Of a stretch of DNA of 64,000 bases, positions 1 through 11,553 are shown piece after piece. Source of the stretch: Ramazzottius varieornatus (taxonomy: Eukaryota > Tardigrada > Eutardigrada > Parachela > Ramazzottiidae); NCBI GenBank assembly GCA_001949185.1, contig BDGG01000005.1, positions 248,001-312,000 of the forward strand, written 5' to 3'. Numbering within the stretch: position 1 is the stretch's first letter; each line of letters begins with the position of its first letter. The notes beneath the pieces are model-generated. The model saw only the letters and a program-made list of their open reading frames with translations. It was not told the origin of the DNA and searched no databases. A program made the position numbers and the translations under genes.

Positions 1-1
1 C

Positions 2-205
2 GAGAATCCTACTGGACCACCGCTGTCAGTGCCTGTAAGGATGGAAAAGGTTGCTCTGGCCTTAAAGATGGGAGACGTCACAACGCCGGAAAAAACGCCA
101 GAAGTAACACCGCGACCCACAAGAACCACTGTGAAATTCGCCTCTCAAACTTCTGTTCGCTTTGACGAAGACGCTTCTCAGGTCGCCGACCAACAAGAAG
201 CATGA
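2..205 (+). CDS. C-terminal exon of an unidentified protein (partial)
   Basis: An open frame enters from the left edge and ends at TGA 203-205, giving about 67 residues. The peptide is rich in Thr, Pro, Glu and Val and contains RTTVKFASQTSVRFDED before the C-terminus DQQEA. No domain is recognisable, and the body of the gene lies outside the window. The open frame at the window edge and the coding-like composition support a real terminal exon, but an intron boundary inside it cannot be excluded. Confidence 0.45.
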   Translation, partial: ENPTGPPLSVPVRMEKVALALKMGDVTTPEKTPEVTPRPTRTTVKFASQTSVRFDEDASQVADQQEA

Positions 206-860
206 ACAATGAGAAGTTTTCGATTTCCTCTCTTTCTGTTCTCAGCGTCTTGTTAATCGTTATCCGAACAACGCGTATAAAGGAATATAGAATACTGGGT
301 GGAAAATCACGAACTGTGTTGTTCACTTTGATCACTTTGTTGTGAACAAGCAGCGCGCAGGAACAACGGCCAGCGCAAGATGCCGAGTTGTTGATCTAGC
401 TTGCAACTGTCAAATACGATCTTATTTGTATCAAGTCCTTCCTTGGCATTGCTCTTTCAGTGTCAACCGCGGGCCAACCCTCTTTGTTGTAGGACCCTGT
501 TTGTCCACTTGCTAGTGGCATACGCAATCGACTCGATCATCTCTTCACCGATCGTTGCACGATCTTGAAAGTCACTTCTGAAAGATCGTTGTCGAAACTC
601 CTGGAATTTGTCGTACCGCGTTTGTCCAAACACCCTTTGTCAAGTACACTGCTTCTCAGTACCGTACAAAATCTTCGGGTTCCCTGAAGAGACTGTTGGC
701 GGTTTACAGGACGAAGGACCTGGATGACTTGATTGCTTTAGGCGTTGCCTCCATCAACCCGGATCGCCGGTGCGGGTCGTCACTATGCTGAAGGCTTCGG
801 TACTCCCGTTTCTGCTACGGTACAGATGACTCAATGGGACGTGAGTGTTGGCCCTTCATT
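206..860. other. intergenic stretch, nothing recognised
   Basis: This stretch lies between the end of the first gene and the start codon of the first metalloproteinase. No long ORF, RNA gene or repeat was recognised. It should hold the 3' UTR of the former and the promoter of the latter. Confidence 0.5.
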
Positions 861-3800
861 ATGAATATCGGCATCGGTTTCCTGGTCCAAATTTCCATTC
901 TTGCACAAATATTACTGGAAGCTGTCCGACTTGATGCCGCGTCCCTGTCTGCCGCTCTGGTAAAACGTTCCTTCCCATCAGCATGAAAATTATTTCCTCT
1001 CCCGCCAGTGCATTCTTATCGTCCATATACAGCAGTTCCAAATTAATTTTTTCTACTGTGTTACTGGGGGGGGGGGGATGTTCATTCTCATTCGGTATGA
1101 TCTTCCAGAAATATCTGCAAAAGTTCGGATATATCGACCATGGATCGGATGGGCAGTTTATGGCGGCGCAGCTTCACATGGACGACTTCATCAGCGCCAT
1201 CAAGAAGTTCCAGCGCTTCAGCGGTCTACAGGTCACAGGTACTTCTCAATTTTCTTTTACGTAATGTTGAGTTATCGCGGGATCCTTCGGCTATTAGGTA
1301 GTCAAGAACAATGGTCAGACTCTATTGAATGGTTTGCGCTGTTCATCAGACGCCAACTGCTGTGCTAACAATCAAGAGCAATGCACTTTGTTTGCTGATT
1401 GTCAGGTAGGCTGTAACTCCGTTCATTTCTGAAATGAGGCACAACAACGTCGTTCTGGACAAGATACGTCTTGACTCTTGAGGTACTCTCTTGACATCAG
1501 CCGTAATGATCCCAAGGTCAACACTGATCGATCGACCCATGACGCCACCGATGTTACAGCATAGAGCGGCCTTACCCTAAACTTTTGAATTCAACCGGAA
1601 GTCACGGAGACGAATTCCACTATACTGAATTTTTGCTGTTCCGAAGAACGGCCCAAAGAAATCTAGCTTTCAGGCTTCTGTCTCATCATGCTGTTACTTT
1701 CCAGGAAAAATGGACGCGACGACAGCCTTCAGGATGAAACAGCCGCGGTGCGGAAACCCTGATCCAGTTCACCGCGACCCGCACAGCAGAGCCTTCATCT
1801 TACAAGGTGAGCAACAGTGGCTCAGGTTTTCGTTGGATTAGACATCCGGAAGAGGAACTGAACTTTTCGGCGTTACAGGAAGTAAATGGGACAAGTTGGA
1901 CTTGACGTTTAAGATAGGACAGTATTCAAGGACCCTAAGCCGGAAAGCAGTCGATGAGATAATCGGAAAAGCGTTTTCTGTACGTTCGTCTCTGGATTTC
2001 TCATAATTTTAGTGTATCAACATTGTACTGACAGAGTTCTCTCCTCTAGTACTGGTCGAAACCTTCTGGCTTAACGTTTACTCAGATCGAAAGTGGGACT
2101 GCAGACATAGTCATCCTTTTTGCGAGGGGCGAGCATGGGGACCTGAGTCCCTTCGACGGACCACAGGGCGTAAGTAGTCAGTCCCTATTGACATAATACG
2201 TCAGTATCATAGCCTGGACTTCCTTATATACATGTAGGTGCTGGCCCACGCATTCTTTCCGGACTTCGGTGGAGACACTCATTTCGACGACTCGGAAAGA
2301 TGGACTCAAAGCGCTCGAAACGGAGTCAACCTCTTGCAGGTCGCCGTCCATGAACTTGGCCACGCTCTGGGTCTTGACCACTCTGATGTCACCGCGGCTG
2401 TCATGGCGCCTTTTTACGATGGTTTCAACCCAAAGTTCGAACTACATATAGACGACATTGCTGGAATTCGAAGGCTGTACCCACTGCGAGACGGCGTAAC
2501 CGGCGCAACCGAATCGTCCAACAACTTTGAAGAGACGGAAACCCCGTCGCCCACTAAGCCCATGACTCCAGCGACCACACGATCACCTTTTCGGACTCGC
2601 TTCAGTACACCGCGAGCTTCTTCGGGGTATCCTACTCGACCACCTCGTACATCAACTACCGCATCGCCTACCCAGAACACGACGGTTACATCCTTTGCGG
2701 TTACTCGTTCGTCTGTGCGCCACACGACTCCTTTGTACTACGACGTCAACCAGCCACCAGAACTGCTGGACGATGATATTTTACCATCGAAAGGACCTCC
2801 ACCCACTCTTTCATCATCCTCAACTTCTTCGACTACCGTTCTACCGGCCCATAACGCCACGGACATCAAATTGATCACAGCAAACGAGTTTACCGAGTTC
2901 GACATGGTAGCGGAAGTCGTCACCGCTCAGGCGGATATTGGGAACGCCACTGTGTCATCAACGACCAGCAAATCGGTTTCCGAGGATTGTCCGGACTTAT
3001 GTAGCGACAATTTTACCATTGATGCACTGACAACGTCGGATGGAATTGGTTACCTTTTTAGTGGTAAGCGTCTTTGTGACCGACAATAAACCCGTCGAGG
3101 TGTTCGAGATTATCCAGATTAGATTGTATCGAGAGACGAAGCATGGCGGTGTTAGTGGTATTTACGTTGTATCGGGTTGTGTCGAACTTGTTTGCAGGTG
3201 AGTGTTACTGGGCGATTAGTTCGATGGGAGAAGTGCTACTTCCGGGTCGCAAGATTAGCGCTGACTGGGGTGGCGTACCAGGAAACCTGAACGCAGGTAC
3301 AACTTGCCTTAGATCTAGTAGCAGACCATGCAGCCCACTGCCTTAACGACATCGTCCCTGTTTTCTAGCGTTAACGCCATCATGGGCAAATGGTCGAACC
3401 TACTTCTTCAAGGTATCAGAAAGAAGTTGCTTAGGGTGCTGCAGAACTTCCGCTTTACCATCCATTTTTTAGGGTTCATGGTACTGGCGCGTGACGGAGC
3501 GCAAGATCGACTCGGGATACCCAAAGCTGATTCGTTCGTCCTGGGGTGGCATACCGGACGACATAGATGCTGCTTTCCAGTGGGGAAAGAACTCCCGGAC
3601 GTATTTCGTGAAACGTGAGTCGAAATCATGACCATCGGGCTTGGCTAACTTAGTTTCTGCCCGTTTTTGAGCACGAGTGTGTATCTACCGTTACAGGGAA
3701 CCAAATCTGGTCTTTTGATCGGACAAAACTCCCACCTGTGCGCGGTCCGAAGCCTTTGCCGGTAGATCGAGGTTTCCCTCAGCATATCGATGCTGGCTTC

Positions 3801-4188
3801 CGATCGTCAAATGGGAGGACGTACTTATTTAGCAAGGATAAGTATTACGCCATGAGCACGTGGAGCTTCCTCGTAAGTCTCTTACTCGCCAAAGCGCTTC
3901 TTTCGCTTTACTATCTTGTTGTGAATCGAGGATTTCAGTCAATCCGTGGCATCTCGACGAGAAACAAATCACGGTTCTTCGTTTTAGATAAGCCGGTATT
4001 ATCCGCAGCCAACTGCGCCCAGGTGGTTCGGATGTGGTCTTCTGCCTGTGGATTCGGACTTACCCAAAGATCAGCTAACACGGGTGGATCCGTCAACATC
4101 CTTACGAGATGATTTCGATGTGTCGAACCGAACAACAACGAGCGCTCCTTTGAGCGCGCTCCACTTTGCTCTTTTTCCATTGCCTTGA
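861..4188 (+). CDS. matrix metalloproteinase with hemopexin domain and GPI-like C-terminus
   Basis: Secreted zinc endopeptidase of the matrixin family, about 679 aa. Eleven exons join in phase: 861-959, 1109-1238, 1705-1806, 1879-1979, 2050-2169, 2238-3063, 3198-3296, 3369-3412, 3473-3614, 3697-3872, 3988-4188. Exon 1 ([20 protein letters not shown]) is a signal peptide. The propeptide has a peptidoglycan-binding fold and the cysteine switch PRCGNPD (Cys92). The catalytic motif [12 protein letters not shown] is at 222-233, followed by the Met-turn VMAPFY. A long Thr/Pro/Ser linker leads to a hemopexin domain with DLC and WFGCG as the likely disulfide ends. The tail ends in a short hydrophobic stretch ([11 protein letters not shown]), which suggests a GPI signal. 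No furin site follows the switch. The ATG at 983 lies in intron 1, beside a G-tract, and is not the start. Confidence 0.9.
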
Positions 4189-5300
4189 TTTTCGGCTGAT
4201 TCATGACAGATCTCGTTTTTAAATCAATTTCTAGTACCACACCAAGTCTGCAGTTTCCCCATTTCCGACGTAACCAGATGGAAAGCTATGTAAGTAGCCA
4301 AAAGCCAGCAGTGTCGTCCTACTGAATGAGGAACGGCACTGTAGGCCTATCTGAGTTCTCCGCACTATACTGTACGTTCTGAACAACGAGCCACGCCTCT
4401 TGTCATCTCGAAACCCAGTAAAGCTGGTGTTGACGCCTTGACGGGACGAACCATATAGGTATGTCGAACCTAGCCGCGCAAGAGTAGCAACACTAGCACT
4501 GTAGCTATGGCCGGTATACTTAGTATCACAAAGACCTTTGCCGCTCGCTGGAATTCCGGCTGCCGGCACTGACAAGCTCGTCCGCCTTACAGTGTAGCCA
4601 TGTTTGCCTACTTGTAGATGTGAACTTGACGTCTTGAACAACCGCTTCCATCATCTTGATCTCCAGCGGCCATTGCACGAACTTGAAAGTGAAGTCCTCC
4701 TACAGTTGCGGCTCCCTGACGATTCACAGGGCGTGGCCACTTTGACTCGTTTCGTTTTGCACTATGACTTGAACGAAATTCGACGTTGCTTCTTATCGAG
4801 AACGCGCCAGGCAACAATATCTCGAGTTCGACTTACTCGATAACACCCGCTCCCGGTCGGCCGGGTTTTAAATGAGGGTCTGATTGAGGAGGTCCTTGCA
4901 TCGAGTACTTCGGATGATCTCTTCGCCATACCGCTAGCGGATAGTGTCAAATACAAACGAGGCACGAAGAGCGGTTTTCCCCCATGATTATCAATAGTAA
5001 ATCCGTGGTGAAATTTGTCTTCGAAACAGGAATACCAGTTTTCCACCATGATTATGGGTTTTAAATTAGTAGTGAAATTTATCCTCGTTGTGCTCATATG
5101 GCTGGAAAAGACTTGAGGCCGTGTCTTATCCGTGGCGCTGGTAATTAAGTGTTTCCAGCTACTCTTCATTGATGGATTACACATCAACCATCACGATCCG
5201 AGCTCGTATAGAGTAACTGAGAGCAGGTACCCGGCTGAGCTGGGCAGGATACTCCACCACACTCATTTCGCGTCGTACCCCCAAACAACTACTCCATAGA
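4189..5300. other. spacer between MMP and retrotransposon, with a degenerate tandem repeat
   Basis: No convincing gene is seen. Several ORFs of 70-140 codons lie here on both strands, but none has a recognisable domain or splice structure. The right part probably belongs to the 3' end of the DIRS-type element, whose orientation is minus. A two-unit tandem repeat lies at 4974-5093. Confidence 0.4.
4974..5093. repeat. two-copy tandem repeat, period about 64 bp
   Basis: Two imperfect units start at 4974 and 5038. Both begin with GTTTTCC followed by CCATGATTAT, and both contain GTGAAATTT near the end. The position, just beyond the recombinase end of the DIRS-type element, would fit an element terminus. 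Confidence 0.5.
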
Positions 5301-5344
5301 CGCGAAACCATACCTCGCCATCCGTGCTAACCACTGCGACTTGA

Positions 5345-6341
5345 GCATTACATCCTGTCTCACATAGAATCTGTAACAGTCACTGCTCCATCGTCCGAGC
5401 ACCGTGATCTGGTCCATAGGTACTCCGCATTGAGAGGCCGTAGTCGCTGCACCCATCCGGAAACTGTGACTTATATTTTGGCTCCCAGTGATGTCAAGAG
5501 AAATTCATTTAACCTTTGACGCGTGCGGGGTGCTGCATTTTCAAACACGAACTCTAAATCTTGCGACGACTTCTTGCTCACTTCAAGGAAATTGGCATAC
5601 GCGCGCACTGCGCAACGTGAGCGTCCCCATGCAGGTATTTCAATTGCCATCTCAACCAGTTGTGATGTTTTCGTCGATCTTACACGAATTTCCAGTAGGT
5701 CTTCTGTGTGTTCAATACTTCCGAAAGTAAGACCATTAGATCCGCTCAAAGAAGTGAACTCCGATACTCTCATAAAACCGAAGAAAGCCATGCATAGTGC
5801 ATGCCGACCATAACATGTGCTTGTCGGGAATACTCAAAGATGATTTGCGTAACACATCTTTTAGTTTCCTTAGTACATCAATCGTGATGGGTTCTCTACT
5901 GATGCGTTGACCAACTACAGATCGGTTCCAACCTTTCATGATCATTCTGAGTCGCGTATCATCAGCTGAAGGGTCGCCATAACCCTTCATAACATGTTGC
6001 GATCGTACCGAAGAGATGTACACTGTCGCAGCCACCAGACTCAGCCCTTTGCAGTACAGATATGCGGAAAATCGCTGGATGGTTTTTTTGGCTGAAGGTA
6101 TAAAATCTTCGGAGTATTTCAGACAGAAAGACAAGTAGTGTCGAAGTCCAACATCATAAACTCTTCGTGTGGAATTTGCAAGATGTTTATTAGCGAGCCA
6201 TCGCGAGACACGGTCGAGTCCTTCGACCGTGGGACATGGTCTGATTGCAATACACGTTTCAGAAACTCGAGATCGCAATCGACTCTCACTGCCTCTTCTG
6301 AGGCTGTGGGGTATAAAGCTAGGAACTGTTCCCAGTTGCAC
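5345..6341 (-). pseudogene. tyrosine recombinase of the DIRS-type element, frameshifted
   Basis: Tyrosine recombinases integrate the circular cDNA of DIRS elements. The N-terminal frame (6341-5736) has an STRRVYDVGLRHYLSFC segment, typical of core-binding domains. The next frame (5791-5471) has FFGFMRVSEF, which carries the box I arginine. Past a one-base frameshift near 5475 the frame reads SHSFRMGAATTA (box II HxxR), then LGRWSS and CYRFY, the expected catalytic Tyr region. The residues survive, but the frame is broken at least twice. Confidence 0.75.
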
Positions 6342-6800
6342 CTAGAGACGGCATAAGCGATTAAGTTATCAACATCGGCCATATAGGTGATGCGTAGGTT
6401 GAAGTTATTAGTAGCCGCCATGAAATGTATCTGCCGTACGAGCTACATAATGCCATTATGTGGAGTTGATAGCTTCCGCCACGCCGAGACCACAGCCATG
6501 GTGTCCGAATGGAACAGTAGCCTTTTTCTTTGCCAGTTTACCCCCTAAACAAAAACAAGCTAGAAAAATTGGCAACATTTCAAACAAAGCTGTGGGAGGT
6601 TGCGTCTCAGTAAGCCAAGTAGGCCACGGCAGGAAAAACCACTCATTACCGAACACAGCACTAAACCGAAGGAACCTGCTGCAACGGTAAACGAATGCAT
6701 GAAAGTTGCTGAGGTTTCATCGGGTTGCAGGAAACTGCATGTCCCGTTCCACCCCGGTAAAAAACCCTACCACCATTCGATGTCCATCTTGAAATCTTTC
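6119..6800 (-). pseudogene. RNase H-like region of the DIRS-type element
   Basis: Broken minus-strand frames follow the RT thumb. They include a WNGTCSFL segment near 6760-6740, ALFEMLPIFLACFCLGGKLA in 6656-6456, and NFNLRITYMADVDNLIAYA with AVSRCNWEQF in 6421-6119. The last resembles the LR..Y..G.DN..AD.LSR end of DIRS RNase H domains. Several frameshifts and stops show decay. Confidence 0.6.
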
Positions 6801-6801
6801 G

Positions 6802-7514
6802 TCAACTTGATTTTATCGCTGCTGTTGCGAGCGCGATGAAATGACGAAGGAACATTCGACCAGCAGGCAAACATTTGGTGGCGAAGCTGAGTTTGCCGAT
6901 CAAACTCTGAAGTTCGTTTTTCGTTGCACGAGGTTTCCGATGGAAAACTGTTAGCTCGTCCATCAGTTCTTTAATCTTGCCTTCAGGCATAGCTATGGTC
7001 CGTTTCACGGTACCGAGTTCTATACCGAGATAAGTCAACTTCGTAGTAGAAATGTCAGTTTTCTCTCCAGCCATTGGCACTCCCAGCTAGTTGCAAAAAT
7101 AACGGAAAAAGTTGAGAACTCTCTGACACTCAAGATCGTCGGGTTCACGAAGTCATTAACGGATTCCTTCTCGGGACGTGATAGGTCCATGATTAGTCGC
7201 GAACTCCCATTCTTTTTAGCTCGAACACCGATAGAAGAAACGACACTGTTTTCAATAGGTGGCTGATCGAGAGGTCCTACTGTGTGCTGGGCTACAACCT
7301 CCTTTGCGACATATTTTCCGAGGATGCGAATGTAGTCAAAAGCTGTTCGAGCATTTGGTTTTTCGCGAGAGAACTCAGGACCGCGGTAACCGATGTGAAA
7401 TCCGTTTCTCAGCCCATCGACGAAGTACGTAACAGAATTCTGATCGGGGTACTCTTTTAGCAATAACGCAAAACGATCGGGAATCAGAAGTGTGAAGGCT
7501 TTAGCTGGTATCAT
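6802..7514 (-). pseudogene. DIRS-type reverse transcriptase fragment lacking the palm
   Basis: The first frame (7514-7035) has the finger region with SSIGVRAKKNGSSRLIMDLS and SVND, typical of DIRS-group RTs. The second (7080-6802) has the thumb-like LTYLGIEL and ELQSLIGKLSFATK segments. The two meet directly: the palm, including the catalytic YxDD box expected between them, is absent, and there is a frameshift near 7080. The enzyme cannot be functional. Confidence 0.8.
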
Positions 7515-8831
7515 TGTCGGGGCAAGTGTCGCGTCGGTGGCCTTTCTGCATGCATTTGTCGCAAATGTGAATTTGACGGTTTAAACAAGGCTCACTACAA
7601 TTACCGTCATTCCACCGAATACATGGCATATCTGTTCGTAACCTGACTCTAAAACTACGCTTAGTCAAACCTGTACCGGTGCTGCTCAACGGTTTCAGCT
7701 CAGTGTCCTTCGGTCCAGACGACCCAGCCGCCCTGTGGGCGCTGTCGTCCGAGGTGCGTGTATTGCTCCGATACTGCGAACCACGATCATTTTCTGCACG
7801 CCGGCGGTCGTCATAATTCCGAGCAGTTCGCGTAGAAGGAGCAGGACAGTTCACAGCGATGTGGCCGTACTGATTGCAGTTGTAGCATTTCGTCTCTCTA
7901 GAAACAGTCGAAGGTGGCAGTACAACACTGGTGTTACCACGTACCACCGCAGCTTCCAGATCAGGATCTTCACGACACCACTCGAGATCAGTCGAGCCAG
8001 CGTGCTTCATCTTCATTCGAAAACGTTGATGTATTCAAGCCACAGGTTCGCGGAGCCCATCTGTCCGGAGAGTCCATTGATAATCCCAATGTAGCTTATC
8101 AGCTTTGGGTACAAACCCGGGTGGTAGTATCCACGGTAAGAAGCAAAAATAATGAAGGCCTCCAACCACGTAGCGAAGCTGTCGATCTTCCGCTTCGGAT
8201 CCTTGCCCGCGTACTTCAGAAGAGCGCCGGCAATATTGCTGAGAACTGAATCAACATCGGAGGACACATCCAAGTCATAATTCTGCGGTAGGATTAACTC
8301 AAGATTAACAAAGGCACGGCGATCCCGCAAAAGTTTGTCGATGGCATCAGATACCGGCTCGAAATTGAAAGACCGATCCGGTGCGGGGAGCTTTGAAATA
8401 GTAACAATTACCGTGGGGGAATCTGAAATTGTAATCGTTTCCACCGGCTGACGTAGTGCACGTGCAAGTACCAAGGAAGTTCCACCGTCAGAAACAGTAG
8501 CTGTGGTCTCAGTTGGTGCTACTGCTCGTCCGTCGGTACTGCGGGACGTACTCACCTGATTAGTGAGAGCGGTAAGCGCGGTAAGTACTTGGTCAAACTT
8601 ATCCTCTATAGAACTCTTCTTGTGTGAACCTTCAGCAACTTCGGGTAGGTCGCGGGGTCCAGAAACGGAGCGATGACCGGCCTTTCGCTTCCCTCCAACT
8701 TTGCCGCGGGAACGCGTAACAGACGAAGTGCTCCGCGAGGCTGGAGTCAGATTACTCATGTCAGAACACTCAAGAGCCCCAAAGAACAGAACCAAAACAG
8801 TGTAAACAGATCTTCCGCTTGTCGCGCACAC
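7501..8831 (-). pseudogene. Gag-like region of the DIRS-type element
   Basis: Two overlapping minus-strand frames (8831-8013 and 8016-7501) encode a Ser/Thr-rich N-terminal part and a nucleic-acid-binding C-terminal part. The second frame has two CCHC zinc knuckles: CYNCNQYGHIAVNC (CX2CX4HX4C) and CDKCMQKGHRRDTC. The switch between overlapping frames near 8013 suggests a frameshift. Gag proteins of retroelements package RNA, and no other function is implied here. Confidence 0.75.
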
Positions 8832-9304
8832 ATCATGAGACGCTCTTCTTTTCTCTCAACCTTACTTCTTCGTACACATGGCTACCGCGCTTGAAACCGC
8901 TTGATCACTGTATCCTTCCCCGCTTCTTCTCAAAATCCGCCAGTTATGTCAGCCTAAGAACTACTCACAACGCTCATTACGAGAAGCTGTAAAGGTAGAT
9001 TGTACACCTAGCGGCGTATATCTATAGTAACTGCCTTGTTTTGTCTGGATACCCGGATGAATATTCGTCTTCGGCTTTGACTCGTTGAAGTCGCGCACTG
9101 CGTCATTGCAAAATCATGACGTATTTGCGGCATTCATTGCTGATCAGCTGATTTCTTTTTCGGATTTTTCGAAAAGTTAATTCTGAACATTCTGACTGAA
9201 GGCTTTGAGTCTTCTCATCACCTTGTAAAATCTCACAGAGTGTTGACCGCCGACCAGCTCTCTCCGATGGATTAGTCCATGCTCGTTATCTTCCATATTC
9301 GCAG
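8832..9304. other. spacer before the MMP pseudogene
   Basis: No gene recognised. It may contain the 5' end of the minus-strand retrotransposon. I looked for a signal-peptide exon that would match exon 1 of the neighbouring intact MMP and did not find one. Confidence 0.4.
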
Positions 9305-11553
9305 AAATACCTCAAGTGCTTTGGATACATTGGTCATGACTCTTCGTCGAATACCAGGTCTATGGGGGCTCAGCTGCACACGGACGGCTTTGTCTCGGCG
9401 ACCAAGAAAGTTTTCGCGAAGCTTCTCTGTAATTATGTTGCGCGCTTCGAGTTTCTACTATCTGATAGCTCGAATATTGGGTGAGAAACTGAACTTTTAT
9501 TTCTTTTTAGTACTGGTCGAAACCATCGTCGCTGAGGCTCAGGCAAATCCAAAATGGACCGGCGGACATAGATATCATGTTTGCCGTGAGGGAGCATGGC
9601 GATTTTAGCGCGTTCGATGGAGCAGGAAAAGTAATTACCACACATCATCGTAATAGCAGATCTAACGAGATAATATCGCTTTTGACGTGTATAGGTGCTG
9701 GGCCGCGCGTTCTTCTCGAGTTACAATGGCAGTGCCCATTTCGACGACGACAAAAACTGGACTCAAAGTTGACTTAACCGGAATCAACCTTCTGCAGGTC
9801 GCCGTCCAGGAACTGGGTCACTCTCTGTGTCTTGACCATTCTGACAACGAGACTGCCATCATGAGTCCAGTGTACAGCGGCGAAAACAAAGCTGTGTTAT
9901 GGTTACATGAAGACGACGTTGCTGGTATACAAAAGTTGCATCCGTTACCTGAAGGCGTTACTAGTGCTACAGAGTTTTCCATCCTTGTGGAAGGTGCCGA
10001 AGTTCCTGCTACCACCGAGCCACCTTGCAACCCCATGTCCCCCACAAATGGTACCTCTTCTTGGTACCGTACCCGGCGTCGTCGCTCTCCTACAACGACC
10101 ACGAGTACAGTGTCAAATACCGATGTCACTCAGAGCAGCAGCGTTTCTGGGTTCCCGAAGCGTTATACGACACCATTGTACTATGACGCAGACCATTCTT
10201 CCGAACTACCAGATGACGATGCACTTTTGCCATGACTCACTCTCCTTCCCCTACGACCATCAGCGATGTCGGACAGAATATGACAGACCTCAGCTCAACG
10301 GCAGGCAGTCTGGCTATTGTTCCTGATGTTAAACCGGAAGTTACAACCATTCAGCCAAATGCGAACGGTATGACACTTGGCTTGGCTCTGACCAGTTCGT
10401 CTACGAGGAAGCCTGGGATTCCTGTCCCTTACAAGGATTTATGTGTGGTTACAACTTTGCGATCGACACGGTAACAGCCTCGGATGGGACTGGTTGCCTA
10501 TTTAGCGGTAAGCGTCTATCTGACGGACGTGTTCATGATTTGTGGCCGAGGTGATTATAGTGTATGAAGGAAGTGAGCCTGGTGGTGTTAATGGTACTAA
10601 CGTTGTGTCGGATTATGACAAACGTGTTTGTAGGCGAGTATTACTGGACGATTAGTTCGACGGGCGAAGTACTACTTCCGGGTCGCAAGATTAGCGCTGA
10701 CTGGGGAGGGATACCGGACGGCTTGGATGCGGGTAACTGGTACTGCTAATCTGTCAGCGAATGTAGAGTTCTATAACGTAATGCGCTGACGTCAACATGG
10801 GCTAACGGCCGAAGCTACGTTTTCAAAGCTGACTCCGTTTGGTTCGGCCAAACATTTTTGCAATAGAAGTCTGTGTATGGTTGCAGGGTCCGTGGTACTG
10901 GCGTGTAACTGACCGAGGAGTCGATTCGGGATACCCGAATTTGATTCGTTCTTCATGGGGAGGTATACGGATGACATTGACACTGCTTTCAGTGGGGGAA
11001 GAACTCTCGCACGTACTTTGTTGAACGTACTGTATGTCTAAGTAGCTTGCATACTAACTTAGACAGTAGGACAGGCTGTGACGTATGAAGTCCTTCAGTG
11101 GATCACTGTGCGGTCTTTCTTACAGGCAACCATATATGGACGTTTGTTCGAACGAAACTTCCGCCGGTTTGCGGTCCAAGGCTCTTACCAGTCGACCGGG
11201 GATTTCCACAGCATATCGACGCCGGCTTTCGATCGTCAATTGGACGGACGTATCTCTTCAGTAAAGACAAATATTAGGCCATGAGCACGCATGGCTTCCA
11301 CGTGAGTACTATAGTCATTCGGGCATTCCCGCGAAGTCATCTCAGTTACTGAGTACGGTCCATGTCCCCGAGGTAAGTCACTACTATCCACCATCAATAG
11401 CACCCAGATGGTTGGGCTGTGGACGGGACCAAGCGACTGGCCATGAGAGTAATCTACTGACTCGCGCGTGGCGAGACTTGAAGTGCCTAACACAACTGCG
11501 ACCAGAACTCCTTTGGCAGCTCTACATTTTTCTATTTTTCCACTGCCTTTATG
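9305..11553 (+). pseudogene. matrix metalloproteinase pseudogene
   Basis: A tandem paralogue of the MMP at 861-4188, matched exon by exon: propeptide piece (9305 on), catalytic exons, Thr-rich linker, hemopexin exons and the tail PLAALHFSIFPLP in a shifted frame. Lesions: no signal or cysteine-switch exon found; a propeptide frameshift; in-frame TGA 9770-9772 from a one-base insertion; the catalytic motif reads QELGHSLCLDHS, with CAG at 9807-9809 replacing the first zinc-binding His; linker stop at 10233; a lost splice acceptor near 10780; small deletions in the 10860-11020 exon; nonsense TAG 11275-11277 where the paralogue has TAC. A conserved skeleton with scattered breaks indicates recent loss of function. 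Confidence 0.88.

Larger units (their letters stand above)
5300..8831 (-). mobile_element. degenerate DIRS-type tyrosine-recombinase retrotransposon
   Basis: Read on the minus strand, the order is Gag with zinc knuckles (8831-7501), reverse transcriptase (7514-6802), RNase H (about 6800-6119) and tyrosine recombinase (6341-5345). That is the domain order of DIRS/PAT/Ngaro elements. No methyltransferase was found. The copy is dead: the reading frame shifts several times, the RT palm is missing, and the recombinase is split by a frameshift. It sits antisense between an intact MMP gene and an MMP pseudogene. I could not define its terminal split repeats, so the outer limits are approximate. Confidence 0.85.

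Noticed and set aside
983-1108. Open frame from the ATG at 983 fused to the MMP propeptide
   Set aside because: It runs through a G-tract and a GTATGATCTTCCAG acceptor. The exon 861-959 gives a clear signal peptide and joins 1109 in phase, so 983-1108 is intron.
4231-5187. ORFs on both strands between the first MMP and the retrotransposon
   Set aside because: Overlapping frames with no recognisable domain; probably non-coding or element-end sequence.
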